From Mesorhizobium sp. STM 4661 (GTDB lineage Bacteria; Pseudomonadota; Alphaproteobacteria; Rhizobiales; Rhizobiaceae), in NCBI RefSeq assembly GCF_000359125.1, contig NZ_CAAF010000081.1:1-59536 (forward strand): a DNA stretch of 59,536 bases. The letters are read 5' to 3'. Under the pieces are notes generated by a model. That model worked only from the letters and a program-made list of their open reading frames with translations. It made no database searches and was not told the DNA's origin. Made by a program: the position numbers and the translations under genes. Shown piece by piece: positions 35,740-44,054 of this stretch (position 1 is the stretch's first letter; every line of letters begins with the position of its first letter).

Positions 35740-36555
35740 ATGGACGGGATATTTCGCGCAAGGTCGGTGCTCGCGCGGCAATCGAGGCGCGTGCGAGTGA
35801 CCGCCGGCGGGCTGGCCGCTGCGCTTGCCATTGCGGCGATCTCGGCTTGCACCACCGGCAGCGTGCTTTCACTAGAACCGGCCGTCGATGTCGGCTCGCA
35901 GACGGCCGCCGTACCGCAATATTCCGGCATGCAGAGGCTCGTCCCATCCAATCCCGACATGATGACAGCCGCCTATCCGCGCATGGATGAGCCGATGTCG
36001 CCTGTCGAGCAGATGCCGGCCAGTGAGACCGACTGCCGCCAGCAGCTGAAACGCCTCGGTGTCGTCTACACCGATCTGGCGCCCATCCACGAGAGCCAGT
36101 GTGGCATCGACTATCCCGTCAAGATCTCCGCCATCGGCAACATCCAGATGAAGCCCGCCGCGACGCTGACCTGCGACATGGCCGCCACCTTCGCCATCTG
36201 GACGAAGAACGAACTCGTTCCCGCCGCCCGCTGGCGCTATTTCTCGGGCGTCAAGACCATCCACCAGGGCTCCAGCTATTCCTGCCGCAGGATCGCCGGC
36301 GAAGGCGTGCTGTCGGAGCATGGCAAGGGCAACGCCCTCGACGTCATGAGCATCGAGCTCAACAATGGCGACGACATCGATGTGCGCAAACCAGGCCTGT
36401 TCGCCTTCCGCACGCGCGGTTTCCTCAACAATGTGCGCGCCGACGGCTGCCAGTATTTCACCACCGTGCTCGGCCCCGGCTACAATTACGACCACCGCAA
36501 CCATTTCCATTTCGACATCAAGAACCGCAAGAACGGCTACCGCGCCTGCCGCTAG
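35740..36555 (+). CDS. Extensin-family lipoprotein, paralogue of the previous gene
   Basis: 271 residues from ATG 35740, placed by GGAAAGGGA upstream; the longer frame starts with TTG 35698. The N-terminus (RVTAGGLAAALAIAAISACT) ends in a Cys that could be lipidated. The C-terminal extensin-like domain matches its neighbour: CRQQLKRLGVVYTDLAPIHE, the His/Asp site LSEHGKGNALDVMSIEL and the HxHxD motif in YDHRNHFHFDIKNRKNG. It lacks the long Pro-rich spacer. Tandem duplication is likely, with one copy anchored close to the membrane. Confidence 0.87.
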   Translation: MDGIFRARSVLARQSRRVRVTAGGLAAALAIAAISACTTGSVLSLEPAVDVGSQTAAVPQYSGMQRLVPSNPDMMTAAYPRMDEPMSPVEQMPASETDCRQQLKRLGVVYTDLAPIHESQCGIDYPVKISAIGNIQMKPAATLTCDMAATFAIWTKNELVPAARWRYFSGVKTIHQGSSYSCRRIAGEGVLSEHGKGNALDVMSIELNNGDDIDVRKPGLFAFRTRGFLNNVRADGCQYFTTVLGPGYNYDHRNHFHFDIKNRKNGYRACR

Positions 36556-36590
36556 GCGGCAGTCTTTCAGATTGGCGGAAGCTATATCCC

Positions 36591-36855
36591 TTCGTCATCC
36601 TTGGGCGGAGCGTGAGCGAAGCGAAGCGCGCAGACCCGAGGATCCATGCCGTGACCTGCGAGCGTCGCTGCGCTGCGGAAGCTGGGATTTTTTATGAAGA
36701 CGACGACAATGGCGGACGCCGTCCTTTGTCCGGGTGGCAAAGAAAAATGACGACAATGCCCGTTTCTGGACCTTGCGCCTTTCGGCCCGCCTCACGGCAT
36801 GGATCCTCGGGTCTTCGCAACGTCGCTTCGCTCCTGCTCCGCCCGAGGATGACGA
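36591..36855. repeat. Long inverted-repeat intergenic element
   Basis: Left arm (36591-36653), beginning TTCGTCATCCTTGGGCGGAG and reaching GAGGATCCATGCCGTGA, is mirrored by the right arm (36793-36855), from TCACGGCATGGATCCTCGGG to GAGGATGACGAA. The middle includes a second, weaker inversion. It fills the 347-nt gap before the LssY-type gene and contains no gene. The short 62-98 codon frames in it are reflections of the symmetry. Confidence 0.75.
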
Positions 36856-36902
36856 AGGCGTGGTAAGCTCTAACCAGGTAGAACTAGGCATTAAGCTATC
36901 TC

Positions 36903-37610
36903 ATGAGCCAACGAAGCCTTAGACGGCGCGCAACAACCTGGCTGGTGGCATTCCTGGGGGGCTATCTCGCACTCGCCTATTTCGCCGCGCCGGAATTCTG
37001 GACATTCCGGGACCGCAACTTCCGCACGCACCGCTTCGAGATGGTGACGCATACGCCGCAGGGCATTCCGGGCGACCCCATCAATGTCGGCCTCGTCGGC
37101 ACCAAAAAGGAGCTGGTCCACGCCTTCGCCATCGCCGGATGGGATACGGCCGACGCCATCACGCTGAAGACCGCGATCGAGATCGGCGAAAGCGTGCTGT
37201 TCGGCCGCCCCTATCCCGACGCGCCGGTCAGCCGGCTGCTGTTCGAAGGCCGCGCCCAGGATCTGGCCTTCGAAAAACCGGTCGGCGACAGCGCCGACCG
37301 CCGTCACCACGTCCGCTTCTGGCACACCGACACGACCGGCGACGATGGCCGGCCGCTCTGGCTGGGTTCGGCAAGCTTCGATCGCGGCGTCGGCCTCAGC
37401 CACGACACCGGCGCGATCACCCACCATATCGGCCCCGACATCGACGCCGAGCGCGATTCCCTGATCCACGACCTTTCCGCCGCCGGCATGCTGATCTCGA
37501 CCAGCGAGATCCCCGGTATCGGGGCGACCAGGACCGGGCGCAACGGCGAAGGCGATCCCTATTTCACCGACGGCAAGGCGATGGTCGGCGTGCTGCGGCA
37601 GTTGCCGTAG
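36903..37610 (+). CDS. LssY C-terminal-domain protein
   Basis: 235 residues with one N-terminal membrane helix (TWLVAFLGGYLALAYFAAPEF), the rest periplasmic. It matches the LssY C-terminal family: DPINVGLVGTKKELVHAF, AGWDTADAITLKTAIEIGES, YPDAPVSRLLFEGRAQDLAF, DRRHHVRFWH and ITHHIGPDIDAERD. The several His (RRHHVRFWH, THHIGP) may bind metal. In Legionella LssY belongs to a type I secretion cluster, but this stand-alone form has no known function. Preceded by a long inverted repeat. Confidence 0.85.
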   Translation: MSQRSLRRRATTWLVAFLGGYLALAYFAAPEFWTFRDRNFRTHRFEMVTHTPQGIPGDPINVGLVGTKKELVHAFAIAGWDTADAITLKTAIEIGESVLFGRPYPDAPVSRLLFEGRAQDLAFEKPVGDSADRRHHVRFWHTDTTGDDGRPLWLGSASFDRGVGLSHDTGAITHHIGPDIDAERDSLIHDLSAAGMLISTSEIPGIGATRTGRNGEGDPYFTDGKAMVGVLRQLP

Positions 37611-37642
37611 GCCGATGACGAACGGCTGGCCAGAAATCCGCA

Positions 37643-38664
37643 TCAGGACCCGGCGATCACGATCTTGCCGAACGGACCTTTTTCCAGCCGTTCGAATGCC
37701 TGCGGCACTTCGTCGAAGCCATGGACCTTGTCGATCACCGGCTTGATCGCAAGCGCTTCGATGGCCTGGTTCATCCGCTCGAAGGCGCGGCGGTGACCGA
37801 TCGATATGCCCTGCACGACAATCCGATTTTGCAGGAACGGGATGATCGGAAAGCTGAGTTCCATGCCGCCCAGAAGGCCGATGACCGACAGCCGGCCGTC
37901 GGCGCCCAATGCATTGAGCGATCGCCGCGCATTGTCACCGCCGGCCATTTCCAGCACATGCTTGACGCCGGCGCCATCAGTCAGCTCACGCGCGCCTCGT
38001 CCCATGCCGGCTGGGTGCGATAGTTGATCACCTGCCAGGCGCCGAGTTCCCTTGCCCGCTCAAGCTTCTCGTCGCTGCTCGACGTGACGATGGCGCGCAG
38101 TCCGAATGCGGCGGCGAACCGCAGAGCAAACAGCGACACGCCGCCGGTGCCCTGGATGAGAACGGTTTCGCCCGGGATCGGCTTTGTCGCCTCGACCAGA
38201 GCGAACCACGCCGTCAAAGCCGCGATCGGCAGCGTCGAAGCCTCGGCATCGCTGAGGGACGCCGGAGCCATCACGGCGGCGTCTTCATGGAAGAGCACAT
38301 AATCGGACAACATACCGGGCAGCGACGACCCCAGCGTGTGCTTGTGCAGCACCGGTGGTGCGTCCCCATCCGGCCAATCGGCGATCACCTGACCAAGCAC
38401 GCGCTGCCCGATGCTGAAGCGGCTGACCTCGCTGCCGACGGCCACCACCTCGCCGACGGCGTCGGATGTCGGCACGAAGGGAAAGGCGAGGTCCGGGATC
38501 AGCACGCCGTCCACGATCATCCTGTCCTTGTAATTTAGCGACACGGCTTTGATACGCACCCGAAGGTCGCGTGGACCGGGCTCGGGCATCTTTCCCTCCG
38601 CCGGCTTCAGTCTGGACAGGCCGAAACCGCTCATCTGCCAAGATCTGTTGATGTCAGTGCTCAT
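37643..38664 (-). pseudogene. Zinc-type/quinone oxidoreductase (MDR family), frameshifted
   Basis: A medium-chain NADPH-dependent alcohol or quinone oxidoreductase in two frames. The first 224 or so residues (38664 downwards) include FVPTSDAVGEVVAVGSEVSR and the nucleotide-binding ETVLIQGTGGVSLFALRF. They end with PAWDEARVS and a stop at 37981. The rest continues in another frame, from about 37995 down: ELTDGAGVKHVLEMAGG to GPFGKIVIAGS. Joined, it would be about 335 residues, a normal length. The break fits a single-base deletion in the GCGCGCG run near 37990. It may be a true pseudogene, a recent mutation or a sequencing error. Divergent from a LysR regulator. Confidence 0.85.
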
Positions 38665-38792
38665 CTCGTTCCGCGCTCCGCGATTGGTGGTTACGCGAGA
38701 AACCTATGCAATCTCACTATGGAAAAAAGTGCTCCCATGCGGCATATTCGGAAACAGGTTGAGGATCAGAATTCTACAATTGGAAAAGACCT
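38665..38792. promoter_or_regulatory. Divergent promoter region, LysR regulator and oxidoreductase
   Basis: 128 nt between the two divergent genes, AT-richer than its surroundings. LysR regulators often control the facing gene through T-N11-A sites here; several such spacings can be found, none compelling. No clear promoter boxes. Confidence 0.35.
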
Positions 38793-39707
38793 ATGGAATC
38801 AGCCAAGCTGCAAGGCATTCTCGCATTCGTCCAAGCGGTCGAAGCCGGCAGCTTCACCGGCGCCGGCCAGCGGCTGCATGTGACGAAATCGGCGGTCGGC
38901 AAATCGGTCGCGCAACTGGAACAGCGATTGGGTGTTCGCCTGCTCAACCGCACGACCCGCAGCCTGAGCCCGACCAGCGAGGGCTTGGGCTACTACGAAG
39001 CCTGCGTCAGGGCGCTGTCCGAAATCGAAGCCGCCCAGTCATTGCTCGCCGCGCGCCGGCTGGTGCCTTCCGGCCGGCTTCGCGTCGACGTGCCCCTGGC
39101 CTTCGGCCGCCGCTGCGTCGCCCCCGTTCTGTTCGACATTTCCACGAAATTTGCGGATCTGACGGTGGAAATCTCCTTCAACGACCGGCGCGTCGACCTG
39201 ATCGAGGAAGGCATCGATCTCGCGGTCCGCATGGGCGATCTCGACGACAGCCTGTCGCTCGCCGCGCGCCGCATCTATGCCCAGCGCTCGGCCATCTGCG
39301 CGGCCCCCGCCTATCTCGAAGCGCATGGCAGGCCGCGATCGATCGAGGACCTCGCCAACCACAGCGTCATCGGTTACGGCCGCGACGGCGTCGTTCGTCC
39401 CTGGACGGTGAGGCATGCCGACGGCCACCTTGGAAAATTCCTGCCGCGGGCGCGGCTTGTCCTCGGTCACGGCGAACCGATGCTGGATGCCGCCCTTGCC
39501 GGCTGCGGCATCGTCTTCCTGCCGACCTGGCTGGCGGCCGACAGCCTCAAGCGCGGCGAACTCGAGATGGTGCTGTCGGACTGTCTCGTCGAAGACATCG
39601 TCGTGCAGGCCATCTGGCCGGTCACGCGCAATCTGACGCCAAAGGTCCGCGTCGTCGTCGACGCCCTGGTCGAGCATTTTTCGTCGCCGCCATGGGATGC
39701 CGCCTGA
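38793..39707 (+). CDS. LysR-family transcriptional regulator
   Basis: 304 residues: an N-terminal winged helix-turn-helix (ILAFVQAVEAGSFTGAGQRL, then TKSAVGKSVAQLEQRLGVRL, then NRTTRSLSPTSEG) and a periplasmic-binding-like effector domain (about 90-295). The HTH and RTTRSLSPT are those of the DsdA/CrgA-like subgroup that often regulates adjacent oxidoreductases. The divergent quinone oxidoreductase gene, although frameshifted, is the probable target. ATG 38793 is the family start. Confidence 0.92.
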   Translation: MESAKLQGILAFVQAVEAGSFTGAGQRLHVTKSAVGKSVAQLEQRLGVRLLNRTTRSLSPTSEGLGYYEACVRALSEIEAAQSLLAARRLVPSGRLRVDVPLAFGRRCVAPVLFDISTKFADLTVEISFNDRRVDLIEEGIDLAVRMGDLDDSLSLAARRIYAQRSAICAAPAYLEAHGRPRSIEDLANHSVIGYGRDGVVRPWTVRHADGHLGKFLPRARLVLGHGEPMLDAALAGCGIVFLPTWLAADSLKRGELEMVLSDCLVEDIVVQAIWPVTRNLTPKVRVVVDALVEHFSSPPWDAA

Positions 39708-39782
39708 TGGCCAGAGTCCGCCCTCTCTAAAAATGGCGGTTGTCTATTTTCGAAGGCGCCGCCGCAATGCTATTGACCCCTC

Positions 39783-41093
39783 ATGCTTTACGCTGAAATC
39801 GCTATCGTGGTCGTCCTCATCTGTGTGAACGGCCTTCTGGCAATGTCCGAACTTGCCATCGTCTCGTCGCGGCCCGCCCGCCTCAAGGCGATGATCGACC
39901 GTGGCGTCAAGGGTGCCGGCCGCGCGCTGACGCTTGGCGCCAATCCCGGCAAATTCCTGTCGTCGGTGCAGATCGGCATCACCCTGGTCGGCGTCCTGTC
40001 CGGCGCCGTTTCCGGCGCCACGCTCGGCGAGCGGCTGTCTGTGTTCCTGGTATCGACCGGCATCCACGAAAACGTCGCCGACCCGCTCGGTGTCGGCATC
40101 GTCGTCGCCATCATCACCTATTTCTCGCTGATCGTCGGCGAACTGGTGCCAAAGCAGATCGCGCTGCGCGATCCAGAACGCGTCGCCGCCAGGGTCGCTC
40201 CGGCGATGACCATCCTCGCTACTTTCGCGGCTCCCTTGGTCTTCCTGCTCGACATTTCCGGCCGCGCCATCCTGTGGCTGCTTGGCCAGCGCGGCGAAAG
40301 CGAGGAGAAGGTCACCGACGAGGAGATCAAGATGCTGGTCGCCGAGGCCGAGCATCACGGCACCATCGAATCCGACGAGCGGCGCATGATCGCCGGCGTC
40401 ATGCGGCTCGGCGACCGCGCCGTGCGCGCGGTGATGACGCCGCGCACCGAGGTCGACTGGATCAACCTGCAATCCGACGATGCGACGATCAGGAAGCTTT
40501 TGATGGAGACCCAGCATTCGCGGCTGCCGGCCGGCGATGGCGGCGTCGACGCCATGATTGGCGTCGTCCAGACCCGCGACGTGCTGGCCGCGATGCTTGG
40601 CGGCCGCGGGCTCGACCCGCGCCGGCATGTGCGCGCCGCTCCCATCGTCCATGACCAGGCCGACGCGCTGGATGTCCTTTCGAGGCTGAAGGAATCCGAC
40701 GTGCCGATGGCACTGGTCCATGACGAATATGGCCATTTCGAAGGCATCGTCACGCCGGCCGACATACTGGAAGCCATCACCGGCGTCTTCCGCGCGGATC
40801 TCGACGCCGGCGACGAGGAGAACGCGGTCAAGCGCGAGGACGGCTCATGGCTGCTCGCCGGCTACATGCAGGCCGACGAGATGGCGGATGTTCTGGGCAT
40901 CGACCTGCCCGAGAACCGCGACTACGAGACCGTCGCCGGCTATGTGCTGTCGCACATGCACCATCTGCCGGCGACCGGCGAATGCGTCGACGCGCAAGGC
41001 TGGCGCTTCGAAGTGGTCGACCTTGACGGCCGCCGCATCGACAAACTCATCGCCACGCGCCTGCCAAGCGGCCATCGCGAGGTCGTGCGGTGA
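39783..41093 (+). CDS. CNNM/CorC-type membrane protein with CBS domains (HlyC/CorC family)
   Basis: 436 residues. The N-terminal DUF21/CNNM region (1-165) has three to four membrane helices, including IAIVVVLICVNGLLAMSELA and the GNPKF-type GANPGKFLSSVQIGITL. It is followed by a pair of CBS domains, starting with RAVMTPRTEVDWINL and SDVPMALVHDEYGHFEG, then VTPADILEAITG. The C-terminal CorC_HlyC domain (about 350-430) binds transport partners. Relatives act in Mg2+/Co2+ efflux, and haemolysin names are historical. Monocistronic. Confidence 0.93.
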   Translation: MLYAEIAIVVVLICVNGLLAMSELAIVSSRPARLKAMIDRGVKGAGRALTLGANPGKFLSSVQIGITLVGVLSGAVSGATLGERLSVFLVSTGIHENVADPLGVGIVVAIITYFSLIVGELVPKQIALRDPERVAARVAPAMTILATFAAPLVFLLDISGRAILWLLGQRGESEEKVTDEEIKMLVAEAEHHGTIESDERRMIAGVMRLGDRAVRAVMTPRTEVDWINLQSDDATIRKLLMETQHSRLPAGDGGVDAMIGVVQTRDVLAAMLGGRGLDPRRHVRAAPIVHDQADALDVLSRLKESDVPMALVHDEYGHFEGIVTPADILEAITGVFRADLDAGDEENAVKREDGSWLLAGYMQADEMADVLGIDLPENRDYETVAGYVLSHMHHLPATGECVDAQGWRFEVVDLDGRRIDKLIATRLPSGHREVVR

Positions 41094-41246
41094 TGCATCG
41101 ACCGACAGTGTGAAGAAGTCGGCCCAACGCGGACCTCCGGCACTCAATTCCAACGGCCGCTTTTTATACCAAACCTGGCCCGAGGGGTGGCCCCGGCGGA
41201 GCAACTCTACTCCCAGGTGCCTGGCGGCAATCCGCTTGAACATGGC

Positions 41247-43046
41247 TTACGAGGCCGCCGCGATAACAAAGCTGCGCCAGCCACCGAATGACGAGATATC
41301 GGAGGCATCGGTCAGGCCAGCGGTTTCGACCAGAAAACCCTTGGCCGCGCTGCCGTCCTCGAGCTCGATCGTGCCAATGCCAAGCGGCGGCGGAATGGAC
41401 GCGACGAAACGGCCGAAGGCGTCGGCGCAAAGCCGCCAGACCTCGACGTCGACCGCGGTGCCGCCATCGGCAACGCGGATCAGGCCGGGTTTGGGCACCG
41501 ACTGACCGGCCAGTGCGTAGAGCTTGTAGGATGCCGTGGTCCTGGTGGCGCGCAGGAATTGCGCGCCAAGCTGGTTGAGCTGGCCGTTGAGCGGCATGCC
41601 CGACAGATGCGCGCCGACTACCACCAGGTCGAACATGCCGTCGCAGGGCGGCAGGGCGGCGGGCGGCAGGCCGGGCTGCGACCAGCCGGTGGCGCCGAGC
41701 GAAAGGCCGCTCGCCACATGCAGGTCGCGGGCGAGCGCCGCCGTCAACGCATCGCGGCCGGCTGCCGCCAGCAAGGTGACGCTCATCGGCAGGCCGTCGC
41801 CGCGCCTGCCGGTCGGCACGGCGATGCCACACATGTCGAGCAGGTTGACGAAGTTGGTGTAGGTGCCGAGCCGGCTGTTGGTCTCGACCGGGTCGGCGAG
41901 CACGGCGGCGGTGGTGTAGTGCGTCGGCGCGGTCGGCACGCAGAACAGGTCGACCGAGGCAATCACCGGGCCGAGCTTCGCCTTGTAGGCCTGCAAGGCA
42001 TAGAGGCCGCGGAAGGCGTCCGCTGCCGAGAGGTTCCTGGCGCCGCCGATGATTTTGCGCGTTACCGGATGCAGGGCCGCTTCGTTGGCCTCCATGAAAT
42101 CGCGGATCGCCGCGTAGCGCTCGGCCACCCAGGCGCCCTCGTAGAGCAGGTTGGCGGTGGCGTAGAAATCGCCGAAGGGGATTTCGACCAGCCGGCAGCC
42201 GAGCTGCGACAGCATGGCAAGCGAGGCCTCGAAGCCGGCCTGCATCGCCGCATCGCCGAAGAACTTCAGGTCGGCCTTTGCCGGGATACCGACGCTCAGT
42301 ACCGGTGGGCGCGCGGCGAGCGGCTGGACGGCGATGTCTCGCGAATAGGGATCGGCGGCGTCGCGCGCCGCGGCGACGGAGAATATCCTGTAGGCGTCGT
42401 CGACGGTCAGCGCGAACACCGAGACGCAGTCGAGCGTGCGGCAGGCCGGCACGACGCCGGCCGCCGACAGCGCGCCGACCGTCGGCTTCAGCCCGACGAT
42501 GTTGTTGAGGCCGGCGGGAATACGGCCGGAGCCGGCCGTATCCGTGCCGAGCGCGAAGGAGACGATGCCGCGCGCCGTCGCCACAGCCGACCCCGAGGAT
42601 GAGCCGCCCGGCACCAGCTCCTCGTCGATGGCGTTGCGTGGGATCGGCCAGGGCGTGCGCACGCCGACGAGGCCGGTGGCGAACTGGTCGAGATTGGTCT
42701 TGCCGACGACCAGTGCGCCGGCCGCCTTCAGCCGCGCCACCACGGTGGCGTCTTTGTCGGGCCAGTAGGTGTATTCGGCGCAGGCCGCCGTCGTCGGCAT
42801 GCCGGCGACGTCGATGTTGTCCTTGGCGGCGAAGGGAATTCCCCAGAGCGGCTTTGCCACGGGATCGAACGGGCCGAGCGCCGCGGCCGCGGCCAGCAGC
42901 GCGGCCTTGTCGGCCAGATGGATGAAGATGCCGGGATCGTCGGCGGCCGCAAGGCGTGCATAGACGGCGTCGATCACCTCCGCGACGCCGGTGCCTGCCT
43001 GATAGGCGCCATGCAGGCAGCCGATGTCGAAGTGGATGTCGCTCAT
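41247..43046 (-). CDS. atzF: Allophanate hydrolase (AtzF type)
   Basis: Hydrolyses allophanate to ammonia and CO2, the last step of urea-derivative breakdown. 599 residues; ATG 43046 has GGGGGAGG 7 nt upstream. The amidase-signature part (1-430) shows the Ser-Ser-Lys triad: Lys in PFAAKDNIDVAGMPTTAACA and the GGSSSGSAVATARG serines (about 150-165). The C-terminal 150 residues form the small AtzF domain, with FDLVVVGAHLSGMPLNGQL and TASYKLYAL. No biotin-dependent urea carboxylase is linked, which matches a biuret rather than a urea amidolyase pathway. Last gene of the eight-gene operon. Confidence 0.93.
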   Translation of the reverse strand: MSDIHFDIGCLHGAYQAGTGVAEVIDAVYARLAAADDPGIFIHLADKAALLAAAAALGPFDPVAKPLWGIPFAAKDNIDVAGMPTTAACAEYTYWPDKDATVVARLKAAGALVVGKTNLDQFATGLVGVRTPWPIPRNAIDEELVPGGSSSGSAVATARGIVSFALGTDTAGSGRIPAGLNNIVGLKPTVGALSAAGVVPACRTLDCVSVFALTVDDAYRIFSVAAARDAADPYSRDIAVQPLAARPPVLSVGIPAKADLKFFGDAAMQAGFEASLAMLSQLGCRLVEIPFGDFYATANLLYEGAWVAERYAAIRDFMEANEAALHPVTRKIIGGARNLSAADAFRGLYALQAYKAKLGPVIASVDLFCVPTAPTHYTTAAVLADPVETNSRLGTYTNFVNLLDMCGIAVPTGRRGDGLPMSVTLLAAAGRDALTAALARDLHVASGLSLGATGWSQPGLPPAALPPCDGMFDLVVVGAHLSGMPLNGQLNQLGAQFLRATRTTASYKLYALAGQSVPKPGLIRVADGGTAVDVEVWRLCADAFGRFVASIPPPLGIGTIELEDGSAAKGFLVETAGLTDASDISSFGGWRSFVIAAAS

Positions 43047-43393
43047 TTGGCCTCCCCCAGAATGATCACCGGCAGGTCCCACTGGATCAGCACGACGCAG
43101 CCGTCTTTCGTCCACACCGAATGCTCGGTCCCGACCGGGTTCAGGACGACGCTGCCAGCCGGATAGTCGCCGTTCTCGTCGCTCTGGGTGCCGTCCAGCA
43201 CGACGATGGTCTCCAGCCCGGCATGGCGGTGGCGCGGCACGCCGGCGCCGGGCCGATAGTTGAGGATGGCGACCGACGGCTCGACCGGCCCGCCCTTCAG
43301 CAGCCAGTGCACGCTGATACCATCGCGGAACGGCTTGAACGCGAGATCGCGCCAGCCGTCGTCGAGCAGGCCGGCAAAACTCAGATTAGGCAT
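43043..43393 (-). CDS. Cupin-domain protein of the biuret operon
   Basis: 116 residues from ATG 43393, with GAGGGA about 7 nt upstream. A single cupin barrel: YRPGAGVPRHRHAGLETIVVLDG (motif 1 with His-His and Glu) and PAGSVVLNPVGTEHSVWTKD (motif 2 with His). It overlaps the genes on both sides by a few bases, so it is made together with the hydrolases. Its role is unknown: possibly a sensor, a helper of the allophanate step, or an enzyme for a side product. It is related to ChrR/anti-ECF-type cupins. Confidence 0.85.
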   Translation of the reverse strand: MPNLSFAGLLDDGWRDLAFKPFRDGISVHWLLKGGPVEPSVAILNYRPGAGVPRHRHAGLETIVVLDGTQSDENGDYPAGSVVLNPVGTEHSVWTKDGCVVLIQWDLPVIILGEAK

Positions 43394-44054
43394 TGGCAAT
43401 TCCCTCGAGCACCTGGTCGGTGGTCGCAGTCCAGCCGACGATGGCGCCCTGCGCCCGGATCATGGCTAGTGCCGCCGCCTTGAACTCGGGGAAATAGCTT
43501 TCCGTCGCATCCTCGGCGAGCAGGCAATCATAGCCGCGGTCGTTGGCCTCGCGCATCGTCGTCTGCACGCAAACCTCGGTGGTGACGCCGGCAAAGACCA
43601 GCTGCTCGGCGCCGAGCTTCCTGAGGTCGTCGCCGAAGGAGGTGGCATAGAACGCGCCCTTGCCGGGCTTCTCGATGACGATCTCGCCGGGCAGCGGCGC
43701 AAGCTCGTCGAGGATCGCCGTGCCCGGCTCGCCGGCGATCAGCACGCGGCCCATTGGCCCGGCATCGCCGATGCGGATCGACGGATTGCCGCGATTGCGC
43801 TTGGCCGGCGGCAGGTCCGAAAGGTCGGGCCGGTGGCACTCCATGGTGTGGATCACCGGCAGGCCGGCGGCGCGAAAGCCTTCGATCAGTCTCTTCACCG
43901 TCGGCACGATCGCGATCACGCGGCTGACGTCGTTGCCGAGGCTGGCGCCGAAGCCGCCGGGCTCGGCGAAATCGCGCTGCATGTCGATGACGACCAGCGC
44001 CATGGTCCGCGGCTTGAAGGCGAATGGAAACGGCTGCGCTGCGATTTCAGCCAT
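43386..44054 (-). CDS. Isochorismatase-fold cysteine hydrolase (biuret/triuret or ureidoacrylate type)
   Basis: 222 residues. Catalytic Asp in ALVVIDMQRDFAEPGGFG, Lys in IVIEKPGKGAFYATSFGDDL, and Cys in VFAGVTTEVCVQTTMREAND (near residue 166). The cis-peptide region GVTTEVCV is typical. It is about 40% similar by eye to the biuret hydrolase two genes upstream but differs in the N-terminal region. Triuret hydrolase and RutB-type ureidoacrylate hydrolase are relatives; with allophanate hydrolase and biuret hydrolase in the same operon, a triuret or other ureide hydrolase is the best guess. ATG 44054 overlaps the stop of the ATPase gene. Confidence 0.85.
   Translation of the reverse strand: MAEIAAQPFPFAFKPRTMALVVIDMQRDFAEPGGFGASLGNDVSRVIAIVPTVKRLIEGFRAAGLPVIHTMECHRPDLSDLPPAKRNRGNPSIRIGDAGPMGRVLIAGEPGTAILDELAPLPGEIVIEKPGKGAFYATSFGDDLRKLGAEQLVFAGVTTEVCVQTTMREANDRGYDCLLAEDATESYFPEFKAAALAMIRAQGAIVGWTATTDQVLEGIANA

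Noticed and set aside
37981..38005. Programmed -1 frameshifting in the oxidoreductase gene
   Set aside because: No slippery heptamer of X-XXY-YYZ type and no family precedent; a plain indel is simpler.
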